Part shown: in pieces, positions 22,810-35,506 of the stretch
Numbering within the stretch: the first letter of the stretch is position 1
Layout: each line of letters begins with the position of its first letter
Assembly: GCA_900312665.1 (NCBI GenBank)
Contig: ONZQ02000009.1
Location: 186,001-250,000, forward strand
Direction: 5' to 3'
DNA from: Cephalotrichum gorgonifer
Taxonomy: Eukaryota; Ascomycota; Sordariomycetes; Microascales; Microascaceae
DNA: 64,000 bases
Position numbers and translations under genes: made by a program
The notes under the pieces: model-generated
What the model saw: the letters and a program-made list of their open reading frames with translations, nothing else
The model's database searches: none
Told to the model about the DNA's origin: nothing

Positions 22810-25800
22810 GCTGCAAAAATGGAGGTACCTCCCTCAAATGCTTGATGTGTTCCCCCTTGTGCACACCGGCTATATCGCCCTAGCCCCGGGAGGAGATACG
22901 GTATTGAATAAGAGGGAAGGAGAGAAAAAGCAATGAGAAGAGAGGGGTTAGGTAGACAGGGGGGGCGTAAGAGATAGGAAGGCTAATTTTTTTTGCCAAG
23001 ACGGGGGACAAGCTCAGTCGTGGACGAGGATAGGATCTACGTTTCGTGTAACAACGAACGACCGACCCACCGCCGACGAAAAGCGAAAGCAGAGACAGAT
23101 GACGGTCGAATCAAAGAACCATGCCCCGGCATGAGCTGTTTGTTCAGCTATGTCGTACAAAACCTTTTTTGTTTTTCTTTTTCGGTGAAGCGCACTGCCT
23201 GGCCTCGGTCTCAGTCTTTGGGGCTCCACTCGTTCCCCGACCTCTTTGCTTGTGATAATGTCGTTTTTTGTTGTTTCCCTCTCTGCTCGGGCTCATCCAT
23301 TCATTGTGAGCCCAGGACGTGAGGATACCAGTTCTATTGGTTGATGAGATATAGACCAAAACCAGATCGGGACTCGTCAAGAGAAAGGGGACGGGGGGGC
23401 AAAAAAAGTAAAGAAAAGGGAGGGGGTGAAGCTAAGAATAGGAGAGAGTATGTACATACAACGGGAGGGAGCCTTCTCTACGGCGAGATAGGATAGCCCC
23501 TGGCTGGACGGTTTTCGGCGACGACGACGACGACGATGGCGGTAACGGGACAGCATCCCAGGGTTGTGGTCCGCGAAGATGGCAACGTTGTACTCGTGGG
23601 AGTACTAAAGTAGATCGTAGGAGCACTATTCCATAAAGTAGACAGATATCCATATCCGAAACTACATATTAGCTCTAGGATGATCGGGTGGAGTAGTTAC
23701 TAGTACGAGGAAGGGAATGAAAGGAAGAGCGGATGACCTCTTGCGACCACTAATACCCAATCGATGTGTCGAGTATCGCCGCGATCCATCGCCCCCCCTT
23801 GCCCCCCTACCCCTGTAAGTCCGTATACTGGTACGAAATGCAAAAGCGGAAGCGCCTATCTGTCTGTCTGGAGGGTTCAGTTCAGCAGACCCTGAATGGG
23901 GCGGCCTGCCCGTCCCCCTGCTAGTCGCCCGATAGCGCCAGTGAATTGTGGGGTTCCCGTACGGTTAGCGGGGCTGCTTTGAGCATTGGTATTTGAATTT
24001 GAATTTGAATACCTGTACGGAGTAGTATCGCAGGTCAGTCAGGGTCAGTCGTGCTGGGGTTGTCACCTCTCGGCCCTTCCCGGCGCAGCTCCTCCACCTG
24101 CCGTCGTTAGTGGCTGTGGGCAATTCTACTTGTGGACGACTAAGGCTTGTGTCATCAGATCGATCTGCGGGTAATACTAATACTAGTACGTACTTGTTTA
24201 GTGGTTGGCTGGCACCTGGACGGCGGTAGTATTTGTAGGAAGGGGGTTATCCACAGCAGGTGGCAATTGCTGGCCAGCCCCGACGAGCTGGGTGAAGAGT
24301 CTAGATCGACGAGAACAAGAACATCCGTCCCACAATGCTACTAGCGCGCCCCCCCAGACCCAGGCCGAAAGGGGGGGAGGGGGGGTAGGTCTTGGCGAAC
24401 CGGAGCGGCGGCGTTCGCCGGGGAGAAGGGATGAAGCCCAGCCAGTCAAAGGCCTAGGATCGAGATTTGCGAGAACCAAAACGCAAGGCGGGCCCCCTCC
24501 TCGCACATGAGAAACGCCACCTCGCTCCGATCGACAGTCCCAGTTCCCAGAGTATTGGGAGGGCACAAAGATCCGCTCGACGGGTAATGCATATGTGTTC
24601 GCAGTGCTGTAGTAGCACTGGTATGCAACTCCGGACAGCCCAGCCCCGGGGCCGGGGTCGAGGGAGGTACAAGTGTTTGTAGGAACGGAGTATAAAGATG
24701 GGTTATAAAAAGAAACAATGATAATAGGAGAGGGATAATGTTAATACTTACCTGGCCTTCGGTACGGGACAGCAGCTCGTAGAAAGTGGCTTCACCCACC
24801 CTCGGTCCTCTTTCTGGCCAATTTCCTAAACTGGCCTATGTTTCTTCCTCGACTACATACTTGGACGCCCCCGCCCCTTTTCCTTCCCTTCAGCTTGGCG
24901 GATTCCTCGATCGTACTAGCTCTCTTCATCTCTTCCTGTACTTGTATGGAAATAGTTGAATCTGATATGTGACATATTTCAGCTTGCTCTGAAAAAACAA
25001 ACGCCGCAACGGGGCGAAAGTGGCTCATCATCGGCACGCCCCATTCGGGAGACTAACTCCTCTTAGTACTCTCCTACCTACCTACCCATAAGTCGAGAGC
25101 AATGACCTATTCACCTGCAGGTCGGAGAAAAAAGAACTCGATCTTTGCCCGGTGTCACGACGAGGAAGGTCTCATCAGGGGATAAGTTCCCTGCCTAAAC
25201 TTGACGCTGGGAAATTTCTGGGGTAAGAAAAAGCAAACGGTGAGCGTTGTGTTTGCGTACCAGTCGTATGCGTGTGGCTGAAGGAGCACTTGCCCAAAGA
25301 GTCAGCTAGCAGTATTACTTGTCCAGCAGGACCATTTCGATCCCAGCTCCGTTAGCCGATCCATCTGCCCCCACTGCCCCCCCTCCCTTTTCTCCTCTCT
25401 CTCTACGGATAGCTCCCGAAAATTAGAAGACGACGAAAGGAGGACTCAGGGTGGAGACCCACGACCGCTCCCGATGGCAAGAACTTCATCTTGAAATGCC
25501 TTAGCCTCGGACTTACAAGGGAGGCGTTCCATTGTCCCGGAGCCTCTCTGCTTTTTTCGGCTATAAGGTGCTGTACTCTTATCTGTACGGAGTAATGACT
25601 TCCGTCCTAGGTGGACTCCTTGAGGCTAGCTACCCGTCGCTCCCGCGTCGTCTCGGCTACGGTCCGCCGGCCGGTGCCGATATAATTTCTCGTTTGTTGG
25701 CTGTGAAGATCGTCTGGTACCTTTGGAGTTTCCAGAGCCTGGTGGTCGCCTTGAGAGCGAGCATCCTCATACCTTGGACGAGATATCCCGCGCCTGGTGG

Positions 25801-28194
25801 GATTTTCTCGCGCTCCCATCTCCCACCTGGCACCCGCATTTGACTCATGGGGCATAGTCTCGCGTGTGAAACCGTCACATGGTAAAATTTCCAGAGTCCT
25901 TACGCTACCGACCGCTGCGAATCCTTCGGCATGCTACAACCGTAACAAGCCGGATGATGTTTTCTTTTCGGTGAGGGGCAAACTAGGCCAAGAGACAGTA
26001 TACCCAGGCGAACCTCCGCATCATTCACCGAGGAATTAGTCACCGATGCTCTGATCTAGTCTAGGCATGTCCTGCCACCCTCCGAATCTTGTCTCATCTT
26101 GCCTGCCCCATGCGTCGTCCGGTGTGGCTCCCCGAAGACAATGTTCGAGGAAGGCCCGATAAGACCCAGATATTCGTCATCGCCTCCACGTGTTCTTGGA
26201 GGGGGCGAGCCCCTTGGAAACTGGGTCAGTTCTCGGCCCAAGGTCGCCAAGAAGTAAAAGCCAACCGTGTCTCGGGTAACATGGGGTAGTATGGCTTCGT
26301 ACCGAATCGGCATGATGGGCTTGTGGCGCTCCTCGGGCCTGGAGGAGTGTGTGGGCCATAGGTATTCAACCGTGCTGGACGACTAGGAGCAGCCAGGACC
26401 AGTGTTCCACAATATTGGTGCTGTAGAGACATCTATCTGACTGTTGGCATCCCACTTGGGGTAGCAACTCATAAACTGTGATGAGCTCGCCTCGCCTCCT
26501 CCCCACCCTTTTCATACGGCGACATTGGCATCGCAGTCGGAAGGGGCCCCTCCGACAGGCATTGCATTCGATAGCTGCGTTCTGGAAGTGGGCTCGCTAG
26601 AAGAGGAAGAAAGCCAGGAATCGGGAGTTGCTGGTGCGTAGATGAGGCATCCGGGGCCCACAAGGTAGACCGGCTTGTGGCAGGGGAATCAGGGGACATG
26701 AGGGCCTCTATATGGGGCCGCGCCCTCATGTCGCCTCCCATGGCGCTGAGCTCGTGGCTTCAACTCATCTGAATCCTCGAGATTAGGTAGACTGAACTTG
26801 GGTAGAAAGGGGTGGCGCGGGACAGGTATCAGAGATTGCATATAGCTCTTCAGGAAGAGAACATACCGTGGGTATTGGGGAGAAGGAGAGGGTTGGTGGA
26901 TTGATTGGCTCTACAGCCACCACTGTCTCGTCCCAGGCCGGCACTGTCACACGACCTTGCCGCCCGCCTCGGTGGAAGGTCGTGCCCCGAGGATATCAAG
27001 CAGCCCATGCAATGATTCCAGACTCCAGGGACCAGCGCGCCAGAGCTGAAGCTGGGGTATAGACCAGAGGAGCGAGACGCTTCCTCGTGTAACTAGCATG
27101 AATGACGAATGGGTACCCGCAGTGTAGCTTGTTTGCCCCTGGCCTCGACGAGAGGTGACAGACAGAGCAAGACTGGGCCCGCCTAGTAAGGAGTCGTCGC
27201 CCGTGGGCGATATTGATAATCTCGAGCAGATAGTTACACGAGGAGCAGCCACAGCCATCGCGCAGTGGTTAGACGGGGTGGGAGACTGCAGCTGCGCCCG
27301 CCTTCACCCGGCCCGAGGGGGGCCGTTGGTACGCGAGAAGAATGCGGCGGCGCCTTATGACATGGCGTCTTCGGCTGGGAGCGGCACGTTGGCAGCTAGC
27401 TCGTCTTAGCGGTGGCCCTCGGTTCCATAGGGGTGAGGGAGCGTCAATTGTCTCGCCTCATCTCATTGCTCGTTGCACTTGCATCGATCTCGAGTCTCTA
27501 GTTGGCGACAACGACATCCATATCGAGATCGAGACGTTCAGCTTCCATGTTGGTCGACTTATCAGTCAAGTGACAGGGCAGGAATAGTACTGGACATTTC
27601 AATCCGGTACGGTACCAGGCATTCAAATAAATAGACAAGGTATTGCGCGAGCGGTACGTGATGGTGATGGTTGAGATGCGTTCAGGTGCGTAGCTATCGA
27701 CGGTGTCGAGGTTGGAGCTGCTCTTTTAAAGTTGTCATGTCATATGCCAATACCAGAGCTGACAGAAAGAGCGAGGATGAAGGGAAAAATGGGATGATAC
27801 TGGCCGACGAAAATATGCTGGAGTGAGGTAGGTCGGTCAGTGGTCAGCTTTCCTGATTGCCCTCTATATTACAGGGCAAGTCGGCACCCTGGATGCTGGA
27901 GCGGCGGGGCATCACACTAATTTGATGTCTTCCAATTGTTTATAGTGGGGTAAAACTCACCCACCAGACGCGTCGCGATATAGCGATACACTCATGTTCG
28001 CGATATCATCACCGCAGCTTAAACACTCTCATCTACTCGTATTGAGATTCAATTTTCTATCCCGGTCGCCCGGCTCACAACAAATACTATACTTACACCC
28101 ACACACACGGATATAGCACCTGAAAGGCACTCATTCACCTCACCCCACATCCATGAGACACCGGTAGACGCCCGCGGCCCAGGTTCCGCCCACC

Positions 28195-30714
28195 ATGGCG
28201 CGCTACCTCACCCCGGCCAAGATCGGCCTCCTGGCCCTCATCGAGCTCTACGCCGACGAGGCAGTCCCCTCGGACGCCATCCTCCCCGTCCTCTCCTTCA
28301 TAACCTCCCACCTCATAGACTCCGCCCCGCAGCCCCCCTCCGAGACATGGAGCAAGGCGACCCGCAGCACCACCCTCCTCCTCTCCATCCACGCCTTCGA
28401 GGACGTCCTCTCCGCCCACCCTGTGCTTCTGGGCATGCCCGGCCGCCGCCTCTGGGACAGCTTCCTTCATAAGCTCTGGTCCATAGACTCCCTAGACTCC
28501 CTGCACTCCTTCTTCTCCCGCCTCCGCCTCCTGCTGCAGCCTGCCAGGGACGAGCCCCGCCAGGACGACGACCCCGACCCCGCCGCCCCCGGCATGCGCC
28601 TGGCGAGGACCTCCGTCTTTGGCATGTTCGTGAGGAGGTGCCGCCTCGAGTTCGAGAGGCTGCGGTTCCACGACTCCGCCGAGCTGTGGAAGAGCTTCGT
28701 GGCCTACCGCCAGCCCACGGCCGCGTACCTGCGGAAGAAGAACCCGGGCTTTGAGAGGCTGATGTTCGACAACGTGTCGTTGTTGGGGGAGAGGGAGGAT
28801 CCTACTTTCGAGGCCCTGACGATGGCTGTCTATGGCGATAGTCTCACCGGCCAGTCTACGGGAGCCGTGCCTATGAGTACGGACGACATGGCGGGCCTGC
28901 TCGAGTTTCAGGTGGAGCAGATGCAGAGTATGTCTTTGTGTCATGGCTCGTCTCTATCTTGACCCTAACTACGTGCCCTCTGCTAACTTTCTTTTTTCTT
29001 CGTTGCAGAGTATGGGAATCGTGTCCCGCTTGAGATCCGACAGAAGCTGCAGGGCCTCATACATGATAGCCACCTAATCCCCAGTGTCTCTCACTACGTA
29101 AAGTAAGCAATACGATCCCCCCTTATAGACCCCCTTCTACTCCCCCTTATACCCATTATACCCCACCCCCGTACCCTACCCCGTCCTTACCAGAAACGCC
29201 GCAGCTTCCTCGACAGCTGGAGGGCCGGCGACCACCCCAACGCCTTCGACAACCTCCACCGCTACTTCGACTACACCATGCAGAACCGCGACCGCCTCTT
29301 CTACCAGTACGCCCTCATGAACCTCGCCGTCCTGCAGTCCGAGTTCGGCTGCTACGCCGAGGCCGTCGACGCCATGCTCCAGACCGTGTCCACGGCCCGC
29401 GAGAACCGCGACATGATGTGCCTCAACTTCGCCCTCAACTGGCTCTTCCACTTCGGCCGCGCCCACCCCTCCCTCGTCCGCCACATCGACCCGGCCAGCA
29501 CCCTCGGCTCCGCCAGGGAGACCCTCGCCTTCCTGCGCGTGCGCGCGAAGGAGGCGTCCATGCCCGCCCTGCTGAGCACCCTCCTCCTCAGCGAGGCGAA
29601 GCTCACCCTCTCCAACGGCGAGAGCGTCGCCACCGCCCTCGAGAACGTCGTGCGCAGCTCCCACGCCATCGTGGAGCGCAACTCCCGCCCCCTCCTCGCC
29701 GCCCACTCCCTCGTCGCCGCCTCCCTCTGGGACCGCCTCGGCCTCGCCGACCTCGCCGCCTCCACGTGCGAGGTCGCCCTCCGCGCCCACGCGCCCCACG
29801 GCGTCTTCGACGACGCCCTGAGGCTCACGTGCCGCCTCGCGTCCGGTCTCGCCGACCGCGGCCGCTACGACGACGCCCTCCGCCTGCTCGACTCCCTAGG
29901 CGACGACGACAACGGGGACGCCCCCCTCCGCGCGTGGAAGGCCCACCAGCACTGGAGGCGGTGCCGCGGAATCGTCAGGCTGCGCCGGGACCTGGCTCGA
30001 GGGGACCTCGACGCGGCGCAGGACCTGCTCTCCCAGCTCCTCCAGAACAAGTCCGACGATCTCGAGCCCGACATGGCCTTCGTCGTCGACCTCCTCCGCG
30101 TCGACTACCTCGTCCGAAGGGGCGACCTCTCCCTCGCCTCGGCCGCCGTCGAGGACCTGCTAGCCCGCATCTCGACCGACGACACGAAGGACGTCGCGCT
30201 CCGCGTCAGGCTCCTCCTCGTCAAGTGCACCCTGCTGGAGAAGGCGGGCCGCCCGCAACGGGGCCTGTCTCTCGCGGCCCGCGCCGCGAGCATCGCCCTC
30301 CGCGCGAGGCTGCTCCCGCTGGTCTACCACTCCGTCGCGTCCCTCTCCGCGATCTTGGTCTCCCTATCCGAGTTCGACGCCGCGGCCTCCCTCCTCAGAT
30401 CTACCCTCCCCCGCGCCCTCGAGCACCGCTCGTCGAGCCTGTCCGGGAGGCTGTACTCGCTGCTGGCGGACGCGGAGATGGGCGCCGCGGGCGCGCTGGC
30501 GGGGAGGGAGAGGACGGAGAGGCTGACGGGGGCGGCGGGCGCGCTGGACCGCGCGTTCGGGTTCTACACCGACGGCGGGGAGAGCGCGCTGGCTAGGGAG
30601 ACCGTGGCGAAGCGCGGAATCGTCATGCGGGTCTTGGAGGGCGGGCTGGGGGGCGAGGTCGCCGGGAAGTACGTCTCCCTCTTGGAGCAGGAGGCGGGGA
30701 GGACTGCGAGCTAG
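28195..30714 (+). CDS. APC5: Anaphase-promoting complex subunit 5
   Basis: Exons 28195-28927, 29009-29102 and 29205-30714 give 778 residues. Apc5 is a TPR-rich scaffold subunit of the APC/C ubiquitin ligase, which targets cyclins and securin for destruction. The N-terminus MARYLTPAKIGLLALIELY is characteristic. The conserved block around the second intron reads SVSHYVNFLDSWRAGDHP, then DNLHRYFDYTMQNRD and YQYALMNLAVLQSEFGCYAEA, the family signature. The rest is a helical-repeat array rich in Ala and Leu, as expected for TPRs. The third exon could instead start at 29194 if exon 2 ends at 29097; I preferred the GTAAGC donor and the join that restores YVxFLDSW. The gene has strong GC3 bias. No COX13 or APN2 is seen beside it. 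Confidence 0.93.
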
Positions 30715-31328
30715 GTAGGGCCACAGCTTTGTGGTCAATGGTGACTATAGCCACGGGGGCGGCGACGAGACCTAAGGACATTCAGAGGATAGATACACGG
30801 ATGACGGTGAGTATATATATACGCACGCCAAGTGTCGACGAGGAGGACATACATACCCAACCTAGAAAGGCCGATAATGGCACGGCGAATGAATATACAT
30901 GAGGAAAGGGGCATGAATCAAAAACCAAATAATTTAGTATTTGCTCCTCACCCGACCCTAACCATCTCCCTGCGAGTAGATATGATACAGCGCTAAGCGA
31001 ATAGACGAAACGTACGTCCACACCCCCTTTCTTTTCCTTCGGTCCTCTCCCCTCTCTCGATAACTGTAACAAAACACGTCCCTTCTTCAATCCCCTTCCC
31101 CCTTGCCTCTTCTCGCCCCCTTCATCCTCCAATGAGTTCCATCAAAGAAGAACGAAGAAAACAAATTACCGAAACATATCAATTAGAAGAAAGAAGTGAA
31201 AAGAATCCCACCCTGTGAACTCCAAAACACCCCCCCCACTCGACTCCGCTCCCGACTCCCAAGAAGCAATCTTTTTATAGGGGAGAAAACTCAAGAAAAA
31301 AATAAAACAGATGAGGAAGATAGATTTC
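30715..31328. other. Intergenic between convergent genes
   Basis: Space between APC5 (+) and the RRM gene (-). It probably contains both 3' UTRs. AT-rich patches occur near 30920 and 31290. No gene is seen. Confidence 0.5.
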
Positions 31329-33101
31329 TTACTCCGGGCGCGGCCGCTTCGCGCCGTGGGGGTTCCCCCACTCCTGGTTCCCCGTACCCATCTGCGGGAA
31401 GAAGCCCGGTCCGAAGGGCGCCTGCATGCCGCCTCCGAAGCCTAGTTTAGTTCTGTTAGTCCATCGCGTACTCTTTACTATGCACAAGTGGTGATGTGGG
31501 AAGAGGGGAGGAGATGGGGGGAAGGGGGGGCAAACTGGGGTTGTGAGATGGTAAGGAATGAGACGGGCTCAGAGATGTGCCCCGAGCGATTACGGGGGGT
31601 GATGGTGATGGGTGTACTGGAAGTGGTGCTAGGACCGAGGGCGGGCCGACGTCGTTGTTCTGGAGACTTCCCCAGGTCTGCCCTTGTGCGGCTCGTGAAG
31701 TGACTCGAGGCAAAGGTCCCGTACTCGGCGAGGACTGTCTCGAGTGAACTGAGTCGTAAGGGGGAGGATCATCATCCTCCGGCTCCCATCGACAATACCT
31801 AGGTCCCCGCCCCTGGACAGGGGTATGGATAGGCATAGGTGTATAGGGAGGTGTATAGGGGAAGTGTTGTGCCTGGAAAGGAGCGTAGTGTGACATCATG
31901 ACGCCAGTCACGCCGTACATACCTTGCATTCCACCGCCCATCATGTTCATCCCCATACCGCCCATGGGGTTCGGCATGCCGCCCATGGGATTCACGCCCA
32001 TCATACCGCCACCGGGCATACCGACTCCTGGCATCCCACCGCCGGGCATTCCACCGGGCATCCCACCACCGGGCATCCCGCCGCGGCCGCCCCGCATCCC
32101 ACCTCCTCCCCTCTGCATACCCATGTTCATCATGCCCCCACGGTTGAACCCGAAGTTCCCGCCCGCCATGGGATTGTTGAACATCTGATTCTGGTTGTAG
32201 CCCCCCACCATGCCCCCGGTCGGCGTGAAGTTGCGGTTGTTGTTGTTGAAGTTGCCCTGGTGCGTGTGCATGCCGCCCCTGTGCTGGCTATACCCGCCGC
32301 CCCGGCCCCGGTAGTTCCCGCGGTAGTTGGTCCCTCCCATGGCGCCCTGTCCGGCGTCGCCGTACCCGGACCCGCTAGTCGACCTGTTCTGCATGTCCTT
32401 GCCCGGTCGCGACGTGCCATCCTTGGGTAGCGTTCGGAAGGGGTTGCTGCCGGCCATCGAGTAGGACACCATCACCTTCTTGTGAGCAGATTGTCCCGAC
32501 TCGCTCGACAGGGAATCGATGTAGTGCTTTACGGCGGTCGCCGCTTGTTGCGACACAAACTCGACGTAGACTTGGCTATTCCCACGAACAACATTAGCTT
32601 ATCCAGCGGCATACCAGGCGGAGGTCCAGTCCTTCCATACCCTTTGCTCTTTCCGTTGACCTTGTGCTCGCTGAACGTCAAGTCCTTTATCTCATCCTCG
32701 CAGCCGACTTCTCTGGCGTACGCGCGGACTCCGTCGTCGGTCACCCACCAACTCAGATCGGATAGCATCAGCGCAGCGGTAGCGTTCGGGTCGACGGGCC
32801 TATCGTCATACTCGGATCCGCCCTTCCTCTTCACCCCCTGCTGCGGCGGATCCCGGGACTCGCGGTCAGTTTCCCGAGCGGCACTGTCATCGTCGTAGTG
32901 GTCATCTCCATTCGCGTGTTGCGCGTTTGAATCATCATTATACGCGTTCGACTCGTCGCGGTGATCGTCCGAGGGTGCTTGCGTCTCGTGGCTCTGTTCG
33001 TGGCTCTGCTCGTGGTTCTGCTCTTGGTTTTGCTCGTGGTTCTGTTCGCTGGCGGCATTGTCATCGCCGTAAAGGTCAATCTCGAACTCTTCGTCGGCCA
33101 T
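31329..33101 (-). CDS. CFIm68/CPSF6-like RRM protein
   Basis: Exons 32641-33101, 31923-32575 and 31329-31441 give 408 residues. The N-terminus (MADEEFEIDLYGDD) is acidic and followed by a Gln/His/Glu-rich repeat. A single RRM starts near residue 107 (LMLSDLSWWVTDDGVRAYA), continues through DLTFSEHKVNGKSKG and, across intron 1, QVYVEFVSQQAATAVKHYI. The WW-x-TDD and NGKSKG pattern resembles CPSF6, the larger subunit of mammalian cleavage factor I that binds upstream of poly(A) sites. The middle is Gly/Asn/Met-rich with RGG and many GMPGG repeats, probably disordered and phase-separating. The last exon encodes GFGGGMQAPFGPGFFPQMG and ends AKRPRPE. Intron 2 is unusually long (481 nt) and open in frame; see findings. 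Assignment to CFIm is by family resemblance. Confidence 0.85.
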
Positions 33102-34779
33102 TGTAGCCGAATCTACGGGTCAACAGGGGGGGAAGGCGGGATTGAGGTAGGGGCTAATCCTTCCAAGGAAACGGTTCGGGTGAATGGACGGGCGGCCACT
33201 GCGAAGCACGCACTGCCACTTAAGCTACGTAGTCGAAGAGTAGCTCGAAGGGACTGGTTTGGAGCTTCGGCCTGGAGGGTGAGGCTATTAAAACAACGCC
33301 ATTGGTATTAGCAGAGTCGAAATACAGCTTGTCGCTTTGGAGACGCGCAGCAAGAATAGCAGCCATCTCGACCACTTGATATCCTCAGCTTCCCCGTTTC
33401 GAGACAAGGTCCCCTCCCAAAAAAAAAGAAAAGACCATAGAACAGGAAACACAGGCACCAGGGAGAAACCAAGATAGAAAAGCAAGGAGAAGAAAAAAAC
33501 AGCAGGACAGGATGAGAAGAAACAGTTGCAAGAATACGTACAATCCAGACTCGATGTCGGCAGGAAAGGATAGATATGTGTAGGAAGTCTCTGACAGGTC
33601 TCCAGAAAAATGCGGTTTGTGTGCCTCTCTCCCTTTCTTCCCCTTCAAGAAAATGAGACCCTGGTCTGAAACAAAAGCGTCTCCTTCCTTCCCTTGGCTG
33701 CTCAGGACCGCTCGTGGGAGGAAACGGGACAGGAACAGCGGTTAGAGAGCGAAGACGAAGCTCTGTGCTTGTAGTCTTCCTCTTCCAGGAGATAGAGACG
33801 ACGAGAAAAGAAATCCGGTCGGTCTGCCTGCGTTTTTCCCCCTCTCGCGTATACAAGTATATCCGAAATGCAGGATCCTGATAGGATGCGGGTAGATGAT
33901 GGACGGCCTTGTGATTCGAAGTGAAGCTGGGGCGGAAAATGGCACGGGTAGGGTACCGGTGGGGTTGTTTGCCTCTTTCGGTGGCCTGTCGTTTGCCCTG
34001 GGGCGGCTGCCAACTCGTCACCGGGAAAGGGTGGTTCGAGAAGGATGGATGATGACTGTCTGGTGCAGATCAAGCTGGAGCTCCTCCCAGGTTCGGAATC
34101 CTAGTTGCGCCAGGTACCTGATTACAGGTAGATTCTGACAGGTCAATAAACCCCCGGTAACTGGACTCCGGACTCGGTAATATGGAAGGACTTTCGACAG
34201 AAGACGGGATGGAAAATGAGAAGAGATGGAAGTCACGTTCGCGAAGCAGGTGAAGACCAGGGGAAAGAGGGCAACCACGAGGCTTCAAGGCTGTTTTGCG
34301 CCAGGCAACCCGAACCCGACAGGGAGGAGGAGAGTGGGTCCACATCCCTGTCACCAGTCCAGTCGTCCCCTGGTGGTGGGTAGCCGGCTGAACCCAGGGT
34401 AATCCTACAATGCTACCCCAGCAAGCGCGCTCAATGCAGCAAAGTGGCCTCTCCTTATGCAACCCGGCTGGGGGTGAGAGGACAGCAATAACGTCTTGGA
34501 AATTCGCTGTGCTGCTGCTGGACGAAGCTTAGCTGGCAATTTGCATGCTTCCGCCACCTTTCACTTTCGACTTCCATCCTCTTCTCTAATTGCGAACCCC
34601 GACCTTCCATTTTCGCATTCAACAACACGAAGGCTTCATACTAGCCCTCGCCTTTCTTTCTTTGTTCCTAATTCTATTGATACCCCGATTTTCAATTTAC
34701 ATCTCTTCCATACACCCACCGGTCGCGACCTCCTTTTCCCCACCGTCAACGCCATTCCTCAGTTCCGACTACAATCACA
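33102..34779. other. Intergenic, 1.7 kb, between divergent genes
   Basis: Upstream region shared by the RRM gene (-) and the Sec61 gamma gene (+). A 237-codon open frame on - (33308-34021) has no internal ATG and no domain, so I do not call it. Pyrimidine-rich DNA at 34560-34770 probably is the promoter and 5' UTR of the Sec61 gamma gene. Confidence 0.5.
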
Positions 34780-35164
34780 ATGTCTGACCAAATACAAGAG
34801 ATCCTCGACATCCCCGCTGAGTTCGCTCGCGATGGCGTCCAGTTCATGAAGCGGTGCACCAAGCGTTAGTCTTGCCTCTTCCCCTCCCCGTCGTGCGCCG
34901 ATCTCGGTGTCTATCGAACCCCTTTCATGCTGACGATAATCGCTCCTCTAGCCGATAAGAAGGAGTTCCTCCGGCTTTGCCAGGCCGTCGGTGTCGGTTT
35001 CCTCATCATGGGTGCTGTCGGGTACATCGTCAAGCTGAGTACGTCCTCTCCATATCTCCCCCCGCGCATCTCTAAAGCTCCTGCTCCCTGCTCCCGTCGT
35101 AACTTGCTAACCTTCCCTTATAGTACACATCCCCGTCAACAACATCCTCGTCGGTGGCGCGTAG
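34780..35164 (+). CDS. SSS1: Protein translocation channel Sec61 gamma subunit
   Basis: Three short exons, 34780-34864, 34952-35038 and 35124-35164, give 70 residues, the usual size. The protein is the small tail-anchored subunit of the ER Sec61 channel and clamps the two halves of the alpha subunit. Conserved motifs are EFARDGVQFMKRCTKPDKKE (cytosolic amphipathic helix, residues about 15-34), then FLRLCQAVGVGFLIMGAVGY (start of the membrane helix), IVKLIHIPVNNILVGGA and stop. Introns are 87 and 85 nt with GTTAGT and GTACGT donors and TAG acceptors. Intron positions split the gene between the clamp and the membrane helix. The gene converges with the WD40 gene, leaving 342 bases between stop codons in which no gene is seen. 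Confidence 0.96.
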
Positions 35165-35506
35165 ACAATATGTGCTCGGTAACTGTCCCCGCGCAAGGGG
35201 CGAATCCAGAAGACACGATATTACGCAGCCCGGGAGACACTCTTCTGGCTGTACAACCTTAGATCCTCGTTTGGGAGACGAACTTGTATCATATTTCTCT
35301 TACTAGCGGAGTCATATTGGGGTAGTAAACAGGTGGCAATGCAAACAAACAATCAAGAATATTACACAATAACGCGCGCAGCGGTGCCTCGTCAATCATC
35401 ATGTCTCATTTTGTCCCGCGTCTGAAGGGGTATATCGTGTTTGCAGTAGTCATCCATGAAAGAAAGAAGAAGAAAACACCCACGGCCACGGTTACGCAGA
35501 CTGGGG

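Larger units (their letters stand above)
19648..28194. other. Gene-poor tract, 8.5 kb
   Basis: No gene is supported. Many frames of 60-150 codons occur, but they start at non-ATG codons, overlap, and show no domain. The stretch 26050-27590 looks the most coding-like, for example an ATG frame on - at 26741-26469 and a frame on + near 27155-27409 containing IAQWLDGVGD. I could not build exons there, so it may be a decayed gene. The tract also holds a GTAG repeat (20021), the N run (22201-22220), a G run near 22485-22498, a terminator-like hairpin (22765-22809), a TTTGAA triple repeat near 23990 and copies of TACGGAGTA (24016, 25586). TATA-like and pyrimidine-rich DNA just before 28195 probably belongs to APC5. 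Confidence 0.45.

Noticed and set aside
27255..27320. A-box-like GCGCAGTGGTTAGACG suggesting a tRNA
   Set aside because: No matching B box follows and the acceptor stem does not pair.
19648..28194. Mating-type genes beside APC5
   Set aside because: None of the frames contains an alpha-box or HMG-box pattern; COX13 and APN2 are also absent.
29176..30596. Long alternative frames inside APC5
   Set aside because: Pro/Arg-only or Gly/Glu-only composition, typical of shifted frames in GC-rich genes; the APC5 frame has conserved motifs.
33308..34021. 237-codon open frame on the minus strand
   Set aside because: It starts at GTG, has no internal ATG, and shows no domain or coding-like composition; it lies in the promoter region between two real divergent genes.
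34090..34140. GGTTCGGAATCC, similar to a tRNA B box
   Set aside because: It has an extra base relative to the consensus, and no A box or stem structure was found upstream.
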